Source of the DNA: JAGVIE01 sp964520905 | GTDB lineage: Bacteria; Bacteroidota; Ignavibacteria; UBA10030; SZUA-254 | NCBI GenBank assembly: GCA_964520905.1 | Contig: CAZFQL010000008.1 | Location: 62,001-126,000, forward strand | DNA length: 64,000 nt | Reading direction: 5' to 3' | Shown here: positions 18,899 to 27,115 of the stretch, piece by piece | How the letters are laid out: each line of letters begins with the position of its first letter | Numbering within the stretch: position 1 is the first letter of the stretch | Notes under the pieces: generated by a model | What the model was told of the DNA's origin: nothing | Seen by the model: only the letters and a program-made list of their open reading frames with translations | Databases searched by the model: none | Made by a program: the position numbers and the translations under genes

Positions 18899-19902
18899 TT
18901 TAGCGTTGCCATAAATTGTTCAAGAATTTGTTTTGATATTGCTTCAGCAGATGATGTATCAGTATATAATTTTTCAAGTAGCATATTTTCTTTATTCTTA
19001 AGTGAATTTCTTTTCTCTTGAATTGAGTATATAAAATTTCGCATTGTATAATTAAAATCATTTTTCAAGAGTTCGTAATTCTTAAATGATTTGTATTGCT
19101 GAATCTTTTCTTCAATGTTCATATCATTAGAAAAGACACGTAGGTATATGAAAGGAAGATATGAATCAGGAAGAGTAAAATTCTCTCTTAATTCTGATCG
19201 TTCTATTGATAATTGAGGATTAAGTTTAAATAAGTATTTGAATGACAAAATTTTAGACAATTTATGGTCGAGAATATCCGTTTCATCTGAAAAAAATATA
19301 GCATTTTGATTTGCTTTACTAACTTTTTTGTAATTATATCCAAGCAATCTATGGAAAACACCATGTAAAAGAATTGGAGAAGTAAAAATATTTTTACCAA
19401 ATATATTAGTGATTCTTTTATTCATACTATATGCAAATTTTACAACTGATAAGTTATCATCATTCATTAATATTCTATCGGCATTCAAAATGTAATAAGT
19501 GCTAATACTTTCTATGGGGAATAGAAAATCTCTTACTGATAAATTATAAGAATTTGTTTTAATTTTTTTTCTATGTGGATGAATATTGATTAGTTGCTTA
19601 ATTGTAATAATATCTTGGAGAAAACTAACAATTGGTGAGTAATAAGGCTGTAATTTACTTTGTAATACAAACACTATTCTGTTGGAATATTGAGTTGAGT
19701 AAAGGTCGATAAGTATGTCTAAAAGATTCCTATAATTTTGGCTCGAAGGATTAGAGATATCAACCCCCTTATCTCTAATAACGAAAAATAACTTTTCGTC
19801 ATTTTTAAAATGATTTAAAGGAGTAAGGCATCCTAAGTAATGGCCTAGATGCAAACCCTTTGGTGATAATCTCAGTCCGCTCAATAAATTAGTAGCTAGC
19901 AT
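18895..19902 (-). CDS. Divergent tryptophanyl-tRNA-synthetase-like class I protein
   Basis: 335 residues, close to TrpRS length. It opens with SGLRLSPKGLHLGHYLG, containing the class I HIGH motif (HLGH, 18-21), and has KVSKA (193-197) in place of KMSKS followed by NQNAIFFSDE as in TrpRS. The block that normally reads GEDQKQH in TrpRS is NDDNLSVVKF here, so amino-acid or tRNA recognition is probably altered. The C-terminus (FNYTMRNFIYSIQEKRNSL) still resembles the TrpRS helical domain. It is more likely a specialised paralogue than the housekeeping enzyme. It sits between Nudix and phosphatase genes, suggesting amino-acid adenylate or aminoacyl chemistry on a small molecule, or self-immunity. 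Confidence 0.75.
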   Translation of the reverse strand: MLATNLLSGLRLSPKGLHLGHYLGCLTPLNHFKNDEKLFFVIRDKGVDISNPSSQNYRNLLDILIDLYSTQYSNRIVFVLQSKLQPYYSPIVSFLQDIITIKQLINIHPHRKKIKTNSYNLSVRDFLFPIESISTYYILNADRILMNDDNLSVVKFAYSMNKRITNIFGKNIFTSPILLHGVFHRLLGYNYKKVSKANQNAIFFSDETDILDHKLSKILSFKYLFKLNPQLSIERSELRENFTLPDSYLPFIYLRVFSNDMNIEEKIQQYKSFKNYELLKNDFNYTMRNFIYSIQEKRNSLKNKENMLLEKLYTDTSSAEAISKQILEQFMATLK

Positions 19903-19909
19903 CTTTTCA

Positions 19910-20560
19910 CTATATTAGTAAGAGCTTCTCTCCTTTTAAAAATCTATTTGCTAAGATCAATATTTTGAAATAATAATTGTCGAGTGTTGGGATGAAATCA
20001 TTTGTTGTGATATTAAATTCTCGCTTTTCAACAAATCCATTTTCATTTAGAACATAGCCTTCTGCATTGATTATAGGAATTTGCCCAGCAAATAATTGTA
20101 TCCCCTTTAGTATTGGAATTGATACCAACCCCGAAACTTCATTTAGAGCCATTTTATAATCTTCCAACTTCCGATTTTCTACTAGGAAAAAAATATCTTG
20201 GAATTCATGATTTTTTGCTTTGGGATCGAATTCTTCAATGCAGACACGAATACCTAATGGAATTAAATTTTCTTGAGAAATATTTACACCTAATTCTTCT
20301 TTTATTTCTCTTAAGCCCCCTTCGATTCCCTCGCCGGATGTATAATGACCCGCAGCAGATATATCATATTTATTAGGCCAACTTTTTTTACTTGAGGATC
20401 TTTTTTGTAATAATATGCAGTCTTCGTCCAAATGGTTTTTATTCAGTATCCAACAGTGAAAAGACTTATGCCAAAAACCATTTGAGTGAACTTCATTTTT
20501 GGATTTTGAAAATCCCAAAGATTTTCCAGTTCCATCATAAATATCTAATAATTCTTCCAT
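19910..20560 (-). CDS. Nudix hydrolase, isopentenyl-diphosphate-isomerase-like subgroup
   Basis: 216 residues from the ATG at 20560 (AAAGGTG 6 bases upstream; the GTG at 20569 is an alternative). The start (EELLDIYDGTGKSLG, then VHSNGFWHKSFHCWI) and QKRSSSKKSWPNKYDISAAGH match the YfcD/IPP-isomerase-like branch. The Nudix box GHYTSGEGIEGGLREIKEEL (71-90) has six rather than seven residues between the first Glu and the Arg, but keeps REIKEELG. It would hydrolyse a nucleoside-diphosphate-linked substrate. It lies 7 bases before the TrpRS-like gene and 21 bases (counting from the ATG) or so after the TPR gene in the same operon. Confidence 0.82.
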   Translation of the reverse strand: MEELLDIYDGTGKSLGFSKSKNEVHSNGFWHKSFHCWILNKNHLDEDCILLQKRSSSKKSWPNKYDISAAGHYTSGEGIEGGLREIKEELGVNISQENLIPLGIRVCIEEFDPKAKNHEFQDIFFLVENRKLEDYKMALNEVSGLVSIPILKGIQLFAGQIPIINAEGYVLNENGFVEKREFNITTNDFIPTLDNYYFKILILANRFLKGEKLLLI

Positions 20561-20589
20561 TTTAAACACCTTTATATTAATTAGTATTT

Positions 20590-21651
20590 TTATAACAAGG
20601 GTATTTCTTCTTTCCCGTATATATCAAAATCCAATTCGTCTTGTGAAAGTGATTGAGCTATTTTAAGATGTTCCGTAGCTTTTTTTATGTCCTCATATTT
20701 TAAAATACGAGCAAGACCTAATCTATTTCGAATTATTTCATCCTTTCTATTCACTTCCTCAGCATATAATAATCCTTTTCTATATATATCTTTTGCTTTC
20801 GGAAAATTTTTCTTTGCTTCTTCGATTTTACCCTCAAGTGCAAACATTCTACATATTCTTGATTTATCTCCAGCGGTTTCTCTTATATCTCGACTCATTT
20901 TGCAAAACTTACTAGCATCCTCATATTTCTTTAAAAAGTAATATGCAAAGGCATAATCATAGTATACGCCCGCGTTCATTTCATTCTTTTCCTCTATATC
21001 ATCAATTTTATTTGAATAAAGTAGGGCTTCATCAAGCTTAACTATTGCTATATCATAATTATCATCTATAATATCAATTGCGGCTAGATGTCTTGTTCCT
21101 TTTGCAACCCAATAGTTTTGATTATCATTTTTTGCAATATCAATTCCATGGTTTATATATTTTTTTGCTTTTGTGTTATCTATTGATTTTAGCAACACCA
21201 AAGACCAGCCAATATAATCTATGAGAGAAGCACATTTAGTTTTAATGTCCCCAATTTTTGAGGCTGCTTCCTCAACTAACATACCAATATCATACCGTAA
21301 CTTATAATGTCCTTCAAGAAACAACGTTCTACTAAGTCCATTACCTAGTCTAACGACAGTATCATAATTGCCTTTTTCAAAATAATATTCAATATCATCA
21401 ATGATTTTATATTTTGTCCGAACAGGGTTTTCAAGATTAAATTCTAAGTGAATATGCCCCTTTTTCCAGAGAATGATAATCGTTACAACAACCCCCAAAA
21501 AAACTATAAAAATTAATCCATACCACTTTTGTCCATAGAATAAATCAAATCCTAAATAATGTGCAAGGTTAAGTATGAGCCATATCCCCGGAAGTGATAT
21601 CCAAAAGTAGATAAGCATTTTCTTCAATCGAGATATTTTAATGTTCTTCAT
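20590..21651 (-). CDS. Membrane-anchored TPR protein
   Basis: 353 residues. Two hydrophobic helices near the N-terminus (about 12-32 and 43-61) are followed by a cytoplasmic-type helical array from about residue 85 to the end with tetratricopeptide-like units (for example DYAFAYYFLKKYEDASKFC and FPKAKDIYRKGLLYAEE). It looks like a scaffold or sensor tethered to the inner membrane. It is the first gene of the four-gene operon with the Nudix, TrpRS-like and phosphatase genes. No catalytic motif is visible. An attC-like repeat lies directly upstream. Confidence 0.75.
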   Translation of the reverse strand: MKNIKISRLKKMLIYFWISLPGIWLILNLAHYLGFDLFYGQKWYGLIFIVFLGVVVTIIILWKKGHIHLEFNLENPVRTKYKIIDDIEYYFEKGNYDTVVRLGNGLSRTLFLEGHYKLRYDIGMLVEEAASKIGDIKTKCASLIDYIGWSLVLLKSIDNTKAKKYINHGIDIAKNDNQNYWVAKGTRHLAAIDIIDDNYDIAIVKLDEALLYSNKIDDIEEKNEMNAGVYYDYAFAYYFLKKYEDASKFCKMSRDIRETAGDKSRICRMFALEGKIEEAKKNFPKAKDIYRKGLLYAEEVNRKDEIIRNRLGLARILKYEDIKKATEHLKIAQSLSQDELDFDIYGKEEIPLL

Positions 21652-21678
21652 ATTTATAACTCATATAAATGATTTTTG

Positions 21679-21796
21679 CGTATAACGTGAAGCATAACCC
21701 GCAGGGGTTAACTCCAAATAATAAAATCAAAACAGCGTTAACCCCTGTCGGTGTTGATGCGTTTGTTCTGTGTTTGCGTGAGTCCGTTGTTAGTAC
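21679..21796 (-). other. attC-like inverted repeat B
   Basis: Between the ClpP-like stop and the TPR start. On the minus strand the element begins GTACTAAC and ends CGTTATACGC, with an inner perfect 11-bp inverted repeat CAGGGGTTAAC / GTTAACCCCTG (21702-21712, 21737-21747). The TAAC/GTTA ends and orientation after a stop codon suit an integron cassette boundary, but the outer arms pair poorly. The rest of the 21652-21903 gap holds no gene. Confidence 0.3.
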
Positions 21797-21903
21797 CAAT
21801 GCCGTTGTCGCTGTCGGTTGCCCACCTGCCGACCCATCTTTTCATGCTGATAGTGGCCATTGGTATTTGTCAAAAGGAATTGTCGGAATAAATAATATCA
21901 GTT

Positions 21904-22473
21904 TCATACGAAAGCCATTGCTAAATGAATAGCACCAGGAGGAACAGCAGGAACTTTAATTTCATGGATAACTTCTTTTGCCAGGGCGAAGTTTACGTCT
22001 TTGCCTTCACCTTGCTGAAAAAAGTCTTTGAGTTCTATAGATGTCAGTTTAGTGTTTTTGCTAATTGTGTCTGCCATTCTTGCCTCCATGCCATCAAGTC
22101 GGCTAAGATTTTCTTTGAGAATTGTCCTGCTGACTCCTCCAGCATTAAAATTCATTACAATTCCATGATAAAGAAAAGAAGCGTTTGGAGCAGCATATCT
22201 TTTTTGACCAGCAACAAATATGACATTAGCAATAGAATCTATTGTCCCAATGTTGTGCATAGTTATTGTAATTTTACTTTGCAAAGAAACCAAAAAGTTG
22301 TAGAGAGTAAATCCAGAATCCACATCCCCACCATTGGAAGAAATAAAATAATAAATTTCGGTCGGGTTATGTTGATTAAGTGCGTCAACGGTAAAGTGAA
22401 TGAATTTATTAACTTTTGTTGGGTCAATTCCGTCAAAAAAATTGATGTAAAGAGTTTTTTGTGGGTCTGGCAT
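21904..22473 (-). CDS. ClpP/SppA-fold serine peptidase
   Basis: 189 residues with the ClpP-crotonase fold: oxyanion-loop glycine pair in SSNGGDVDSG (about 45-54), probable nucleophile Ser80 in GTIDSIAN, and catalytic His103 in NASFLYHG, spaced as in ClpP. The C-terminal AKEVIHEIKVP matches the ClpP ALEYGLID region. It lacks the exact GQAASMG motif, so it is a paralogue and not the housekeeping ClpP. AAGGAG precedes the ATG. Lone ClpP-like genes are known cargo of integron cassettes and phages. No ClpX/A partner is nearby. Confidence 0.8.
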   Translation of the reverse strand: MPDPQKTLYINFFDGIDPTKVNKFIHFTVDALNQHNPTEIYYFISSNGGDVDSGFTLYNFLVSLQSKITITMHNIGTIDSIANVIFVAGQKRYAAPNASFLYHGIVMNFNAGGVSRTILKENLSRLDGMEARMADTISKNTKLTSIELKDFFQQGEGKDVNFALAKEVIHEIKVPAVPPGAIHLAMAFV

Positions 22474-23043
22474 TTTAATTCTCCTTTTTATTATTTACAC
22501 AGAACTATTAATTATCCCGCCACAAAAATTGGCGGGCAAGCCTGCACGGTTGTATATTGTTAGGAACATAGTTATGCGTGCAGTTCCATTTCTATCATCC
22601 TGCTTGTTTCTATCTAATCTACCTGTCGGTATACAGTCGGACTCTTAACACTAAGCCATCAATTTTTATTTCACGAAGTTACACGAAGTTTCTTCGTGTA
22701 AGTATTTTCACGGAGCCGCACAAAGAAATTTTACACAATCTATTATCTTCAATTTATTATAATATATCATTTAATAATTCCAACTTCAAATATCTCTTGA
22801 ATTAGATAGATTGTATGCTTCAGGTTTTGTTTTCCCCTCGCCGGTCATAAGTAAGTGGTTGAGTTTAGGATAGGATTTTAACATCACTTGCTTATGCTGA
22901 GAAAATTCTTTTGAAAAGATTACGATTTCGATTCAGGCAGGAATAGAAATCGCAGAGTTTTCATACGAAGCAATGGGATGGCAAAAAGTATGAATGTTTA
23001 CTGTAATGAGTAAAAATATCGAATTATAACTGTACTGATTTTA
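22474..23043. other. Gene-free stretch with several inverted repeats
   Basis: No supported gene. It holds CCCGCC/GGCGGG (22516-22536), CTGCACG/CGTGCAG with GTTATGC at its end (22542-22583, a possible third cassette boundary), a perfect 10-bp hairpin TTACACGAAG/CTTCGTGTAA (22679-22701), and CATAAGTAAGTG/CACTTGCTTATG (22846-22896, one mismatch). A 30-codon open frame at 22901-22993 reads like a gene 3' end but has no start. Confidence 0.5.
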
Positions 23044-23570
23044 CTATTGCTCATCCGGAACAACTATCTTCACAACATCTATCGGTGTCATTCGATATTT
23101 ATCAGCTAAATCTCTTAGATTATTTTCTAACGTCGCTTCAATCGATTTTTCTTTCAATCTTCGCATTCCATCTTCAAGCGGTATATCATACTGCTCACAA
23201 ATTTGCGAAATTGTTTTCCTGCCAAATCCCATACCTTCAGCAATTACCGGTTTTATTTTTTGCGGTGAGATAATTACAAATAATTCTTTGGCAGTCATAT
23301 CATACTTTTCAGCAAGGTCGCCTATTTGAATTGTGTTACTGTCCGGCGTGATTCCTCTTGCGTGTAAACGTTCAAGAACCGGTGTAAGCTGTAGTTGTAA
23401 TTTAGTCGTCAGATCAACGAGAGTAAGCAATTCGGCATGTGGGATTGGCGGTTCTTCTTTAGGAGAGACCCACGAGTTTGCTATCTCTTCACCGAAAACC
23501 ATCACGGTTTTAAATGGGGGTAAATCTACAATCGTGAACAAAAGAATTAATCCAGCGAGCGTAGTAGTTG
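23044..23570 (-). pseudogene. 5'-truncated duplicate of the DUF4405-like cytochrome gene
   Basis: The frame matches the C-terminal 60 percent of the protein encoded at 28607-29440, beginning at the end of its third membrane helix (LAGLILLFTIVDLPPFKTVM) and continuing through NSWVSPKEEPPIPHAELLTL to the stop. The two histidine-bearing membrane helices are absent: similarity stops near 23567-23572 and is replaced by a hairpin-rich repeat block. DNA identity is high at the 5' side and lower towards the C-terminus. The only start is a TTG in the middle of the former membrane helix. Probably non-functional. Confidence 0.75.
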
Positions 23571-23581
23571 ATATTTATTTT

Positions 23582-23859
23582 TATCTTTACCTCTCTGGGA
23601 CAAGTCCGTAGGACTTGTATGTCTGTAGCCGTGTGAGGATAATGTATTTCCACTCCAGCAGAGTGGTATGTTCCAATAGAACATTCGACCCCTCTGGGGT
23701 CGGGTTTATAACATCTTTTCTAATCTACAAACATTTGACTCCTAACGGAGTCCTAAACCTGTCTTCCGCATTGCAGCACCTATTTTTCTAATATCGTTAC
23801 TATAACTCTTTATTTTTCAATAATTTATTTTTTCAATTTCAATAAGTGCGGAAGACAGG
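23582..23859. repeat. Block of short palindromes with flanking inverted repeat
   Basis: Successive perfect or near-perfect hairpins: AAGTCCGTAGGACTT, CCACTCCAGCAGAGTGG, GACCCCTCTGGGGTC, GACTCCTAACGGAGTC, about 40-50 bases apart. Then a 13-bp inverted repeat CCTGTCTTCCGCA (23758-23770) / TGCGGAAGACAGG (23847-23859) encloses an A/T-rich 76-base interior. This resembles mosaic repeat blocks common in genomes of this and other phyla, and marks the point where the truncated gene lost its 5' part. Confidence 0.65.
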
Positions 23860-23883
23860 AAAAAATGGAGAATCAAATAAGCT

Positions 23884-26800
23884 CTATTTTACTAAGATTA
23901 TTTTTTTTGTCTCCGAAAAATTACCGGCTTTCATCCTAACGAAATATATTCCGGATGTCATCGCGATACCTTTCTCATCGGTTCCATTCCACAAAACTTC
24001 ATACTTGCCGGATGTCTGCCTTGCTTCAACCAAATGTGTGATTTCTTCTCCAAGCACGTTATAAATCGCAATTGAAACCTGCGATCCGATAGGAAGCTCA
24101 TACCGGATTGAAGTTGTGGGATTAAATGGATTCGGATAATTTTGATCGAGGAGAAACGCGTCCGGAATGACGTCATCGCTTACCATTTCAAGCGTTAGAA
24201 ATCCGCCAGATTGAGAAGTGATAATGATTTCACTATTCTCAAAACTATAATATTTAGGCGTCCCGCCAACAGTCCGCTCAGCTAACCGATAAGAATGTTG
24301 AGATGACTTTCTATTGAGGAGAGAGATAGACAGCGGATATTCCACAGAGCGCATCAATATCGGAAGCGGCTTGCCCAATGACAATCGTTCGACTAATCTG
24401 TTCGAAGAAAAACGAACATCATAAATATCTTCTGGTGGCAGCGGAGGAACTGACGCTTCGGCATATAAATTATCAGACGCCGAATCTGTTTCGAAGTAAA
24501 GTGTTCGTACATTCCCATGTACATCCTTAAAAATTATCGAATTAAAATCATCAAGATTTGTATTCAGATTCGTTAAGGGTAACATCATAGTTTCCGGATA
24601 AAGTTTTAATTCTCCCGAATCGGCTGTTTTGACCCAATATCCCATCCCGGGGAAAAGTGAATCGGCAATTGTATATCCGGTCGCCGGTTTATATCCAAAG
24701 AAAGGACTTGCAATATTGCCAGCGGGTGTTGCAATGACCGCTGAAACCGGGATTGAGTAATTTATTGTTCCGATAAGATTCCACCTGGGAGCGAGTTGAA
24801 TTGTGAGACTCGCAACTTCCTTTCCCGGTGTGCTTATGGCTGTACTAAAGTCATACTTCACCCAGTAACCAAATCCTTCTTCAACAGTATCCACAGCAAT
24901 ATATGTACCCTGATAAGAAAATATTTCTGATGAAGCTCCTATAAAAATGGAATTACTTAGAGGATCTTGTGGGATAACTGACAAAGATACCAGATTCCAG
25001 CCCGCATCAACATTCAGCATCGTCGTAGTTGATGTCAGCGTAAATGAACTGTTACTCATATCGAACAGTGCCGGATTCTCGCTATTGTAGATGCGAATCA
25101 ACGCTTGAGTTGTGTATGAATTTGGGATCAACCAAGGATATAATCCCGTCGAGGCAGAAACATTTGAAGCCAGATTCGTCCAAGTACTACCTGCATCAAT
25201 CGAATAATCGATCGATACATAACTAACCAGTTTACTAATCCAGAGAATATTATGCAGGGTGCCAATTTCCCAAACCTCACCGCCATTCGGCGATAGAACA
25301 GTAATAGCCGCCACTTCAGGAGAGGTAGCATTCCCGTATTGCATAATTGTTCCATTATCACCGGAAAGCCATGCGGTAGAATCATTTTCTACATTCAAAC
25401 CAAAAACATCGAAACCCATCTTCGCAAATTGAGTATGCCATGTAGATCCCGAATCGGAACTAAAGATAACGTGCCCACTGTCGCCAACTGCCCAGAGTGC
25501 ATTTTCGCTTATTCCTCCGACAACATAAATATTTCGTAGAGTGCCTGTCGATTGTTTAGTCCACAAAGAACCGCCGTTAGTGGTTTTCAATATGACTCCA
25601 TTCGCTCCCGCACAATATCCTCTATTAGCATCAAGAAAATCAACAGAGAAAAGAGCATCGGTAACCCCACTCGATTGAGTATTCCAGGAATTACCGCCGT
25701 CTGTTGTTTTACGAATAATTCCGTTGTCCCCAACAATCCAACCGGTTAGGACATCTTTGAATTTCACACCGAAGAGTATATCGCTGACTCCGCTCGACTT
25801 GTGTGTCCAAAGATTTCCGCCATTCACCGTTTGTAAAAGTTCTCCAACGTCTCCGACTACCCAGCCATGGAGATTATCGATAAAACTAACGCTTAGTAAA
25901 GTGTTCGTTGTGTAGGTTGATTGTTGTACCCAATGCTGACCTGCATCAGAAGTATGCAGTAGAACGCCGAGATCTCCCACAGTCCACATATTGTTTGCAT
26001 CAGCGGCTTCAGCACCATAGAACGAATCGCCGGTAATACCGTTCACCTGCTCGGACCACGTTTTTCCTCCATCGGTCGTATGGAGAATGATACCATACTG
26101 ACCTACACCCCATCCGTTCAAAAAATCGTAGAATGTTATCCAGTTGATAGCCCGGTTATCACCGGAGTTAAGAAAATTCCAAGAAGAGGTACCGATGCGT
26201 CGCGCCAGAACTCCATTCTCTCCAACTGCGAATAGGAGATTAGGTGCTGCTGCGATTCCATGTAGCGATGCGTATGTGCTTAGGCTTGCATTACTCCAAC
26301 TGGTTCCAGCATTGGTGGAACGAAGTAGAGTTCCATTATCACCAGAGATCCAAAACTCGGAGGAATTTAGAAAAAGGATGTCATTCAATCCCATTGTTGT
26401 CCCTGAGGGTATCTGCGTCCAGTTTGTCCCTGAATTACTTGTCGAGTAAAGTAGACCATTTTCACCTGTAGCGAATCCTGAAGTCGAAGTCGAAAATTTC
26501 ACATTGAGGAGAGTATTTACTGCAGTATATTGAAGAGTCCAGCTCAGTCCACCGTCCGTTGTATGAAGAATAACGCCAGCCGAACCGACAGACCATCCTT
26601 CACTCAAGGATGAAAAATAAATTCCATTAAGACTCGCACTCATCGGTAGAAAAGCGATCGTTTGTTTTTCCCAGCTTGAACCACCGTCAGTGGTTCGAAG
26701 GATTGTCCTTGAGTCGCCGCAAATCCATCCATTTGTCTTATTGATAAAAAAAACCGCATTTAAACCTGTGGTAGTCCCACTGGTTTGTTCAAACCAATGA

Positions 26801-27105
26801 GCACCTCCATTACTGGAATATAAAACCGTACCGTTATCACCGACAATCCATGCCGTCACCGAATCGATAAGGGAAATATCGCGGAGATTATCGGTTACTC
26901 CCTCATACTGGAGTTGCCATGTTGAACCTTGATCGTAGGTAACCATTATAGTTCCGAAATCTCCAACCGCGTAACCATACCATTCATTATAGAAAGCAGT
27001 TTTCCACAGAGTGTTTCCCTGCGGTACCGGGTGTTGCCAATTCCATTCTTCGCTAAAAGCGAACTGACTCGTAAGTATAATAATAAACAATATCGTTCTT
27101 TTCAT
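23884..27105 (-). CDS. Secreted double beta-propeller protein with T9SS sorting domain
   Basis: 1073 residues from the ATG at 27105 (AAGGAG 8 bases upstream; signal peptide ends at about FAFSEEW). I count 14 YCF48/BNR-like repeats of the form GWxVGDxGxILxTxDGGxxW between about residues 35 and 600, which would build two seven-bladed propellers. An Ig-like segment (ITVLSPNGGEVWEIGTLHNI) and a middle domain follow. The last 85 residues are a type A sorting domain (NYPNPFNPTTSIRYELP ... SGIYFVRMKAG ... KKIILVK) that directs type IX secretion. Cell-surface binding or adhesion is the likely role. The beta-barrel gene ends 10 bases upstream, so the two are co-transcribed. Confidence 0.9.
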   Translation of the reverse strand: MKRTILFIIILTSQFAFSEEWNWQHPVPQGNTLWKTAFYNEWYGYAVGDFGTIMVTYDQGSTWQLQYEGVTDNLRDISLIDSVTAWIVGDNGTVLYSSNGGAHWFEQTSGTTTGLNAVFFINKTNGWICGDSRTILRTTDGGSSWEKQTIAFLPMSASLNGIYFSSLSEGWSVGSAGVILHTTDGGLSWTLQYTAVNTLLNVKFSTSTSGFATGENGLLYSTSNSGTNWTQIPSGTTMGLNDILFLNSSEFWISGDNGTLLRSTNAGTSWSNASLSTYASLHGIAAAPNLLFAVGENGVLARRIGTSSWNFLNSGDNRAINWITFYDFLNGWGVGQYGIILHTTDGGKTWSEQVNGITGDSFYGAEAADANNMWTVGDLGVLLHTSDAGQHWVQQSTYTTNTLLSVSFIDNLHGWVVGDVGELLQTVNGGNLWTHKSSGVSDILFGVKFKDVLTGWIVGDNGIIRKTTDGGNSWNTQSSGVTDALFSVDFLDANRGYCAGANGVILKTTNGGSLWTKQSTGTLRNIYVVGGISENALWAVGDSGHVIFSSDSGSTWHTQFAKMGFDVFGLNVENDSTAWLSGDNGTIMQYGNATSPEVAAITVLSPNGGEVWEIGTLHNILWISKLVSYVSIDYSIDAGSTWTNLASNVSASTGLYPWLIPNSYTTQALIRIYNSENPALFDMSNSSFTLTSTTTMLNVDAGWNLVSLSVIPQDPLSNSIFIGASSEIFSYQGTYIAVDTVEEGFGYWVKYDFSTAISTPGKEVASLTIQLAPRWNLIGTINYSIPVSAVIATPAGNIASPFFGYKPATGYTIADSLFPGMGYWVKTADSGELKLYPETMMLPLTNLNTNLDDFNSIIFKDVHGNVRTLYFETDSASDNLYAEASVPPLPPEDIYDVRFSSNRLVERLSLGKPLPILMRSVEYPLSISLLNRKSSQHSYRLAERTVGGTPKYYSFENSEIIITSQSGGFLTLEMVSDDVIPDAFLLDQNYPNPFNPTTSIRYELPIGSQVSIAIYNVLGEEITHLVEARQTSGKYEVLWNGTDEKGIAMTSGIYFVRMKAGNFSETKKIILVK

Positions 27106-27115
27106 TCTTTCTCCT

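Noticed and set aside
22901..22993. 30-codon open frame ending GIEIAEFSYEAMGWQKV
   Set aside because: It looks like the 3' end of a gene but follows a stop, has no start codon or ribosome site, and no family is recognisable.
23600..23760. Evenly spaced palindromes that might suggest a CRISPR array
   Set aside because: The palindromes differ from each other in sequence, there is no constant repeat and no cas gene.
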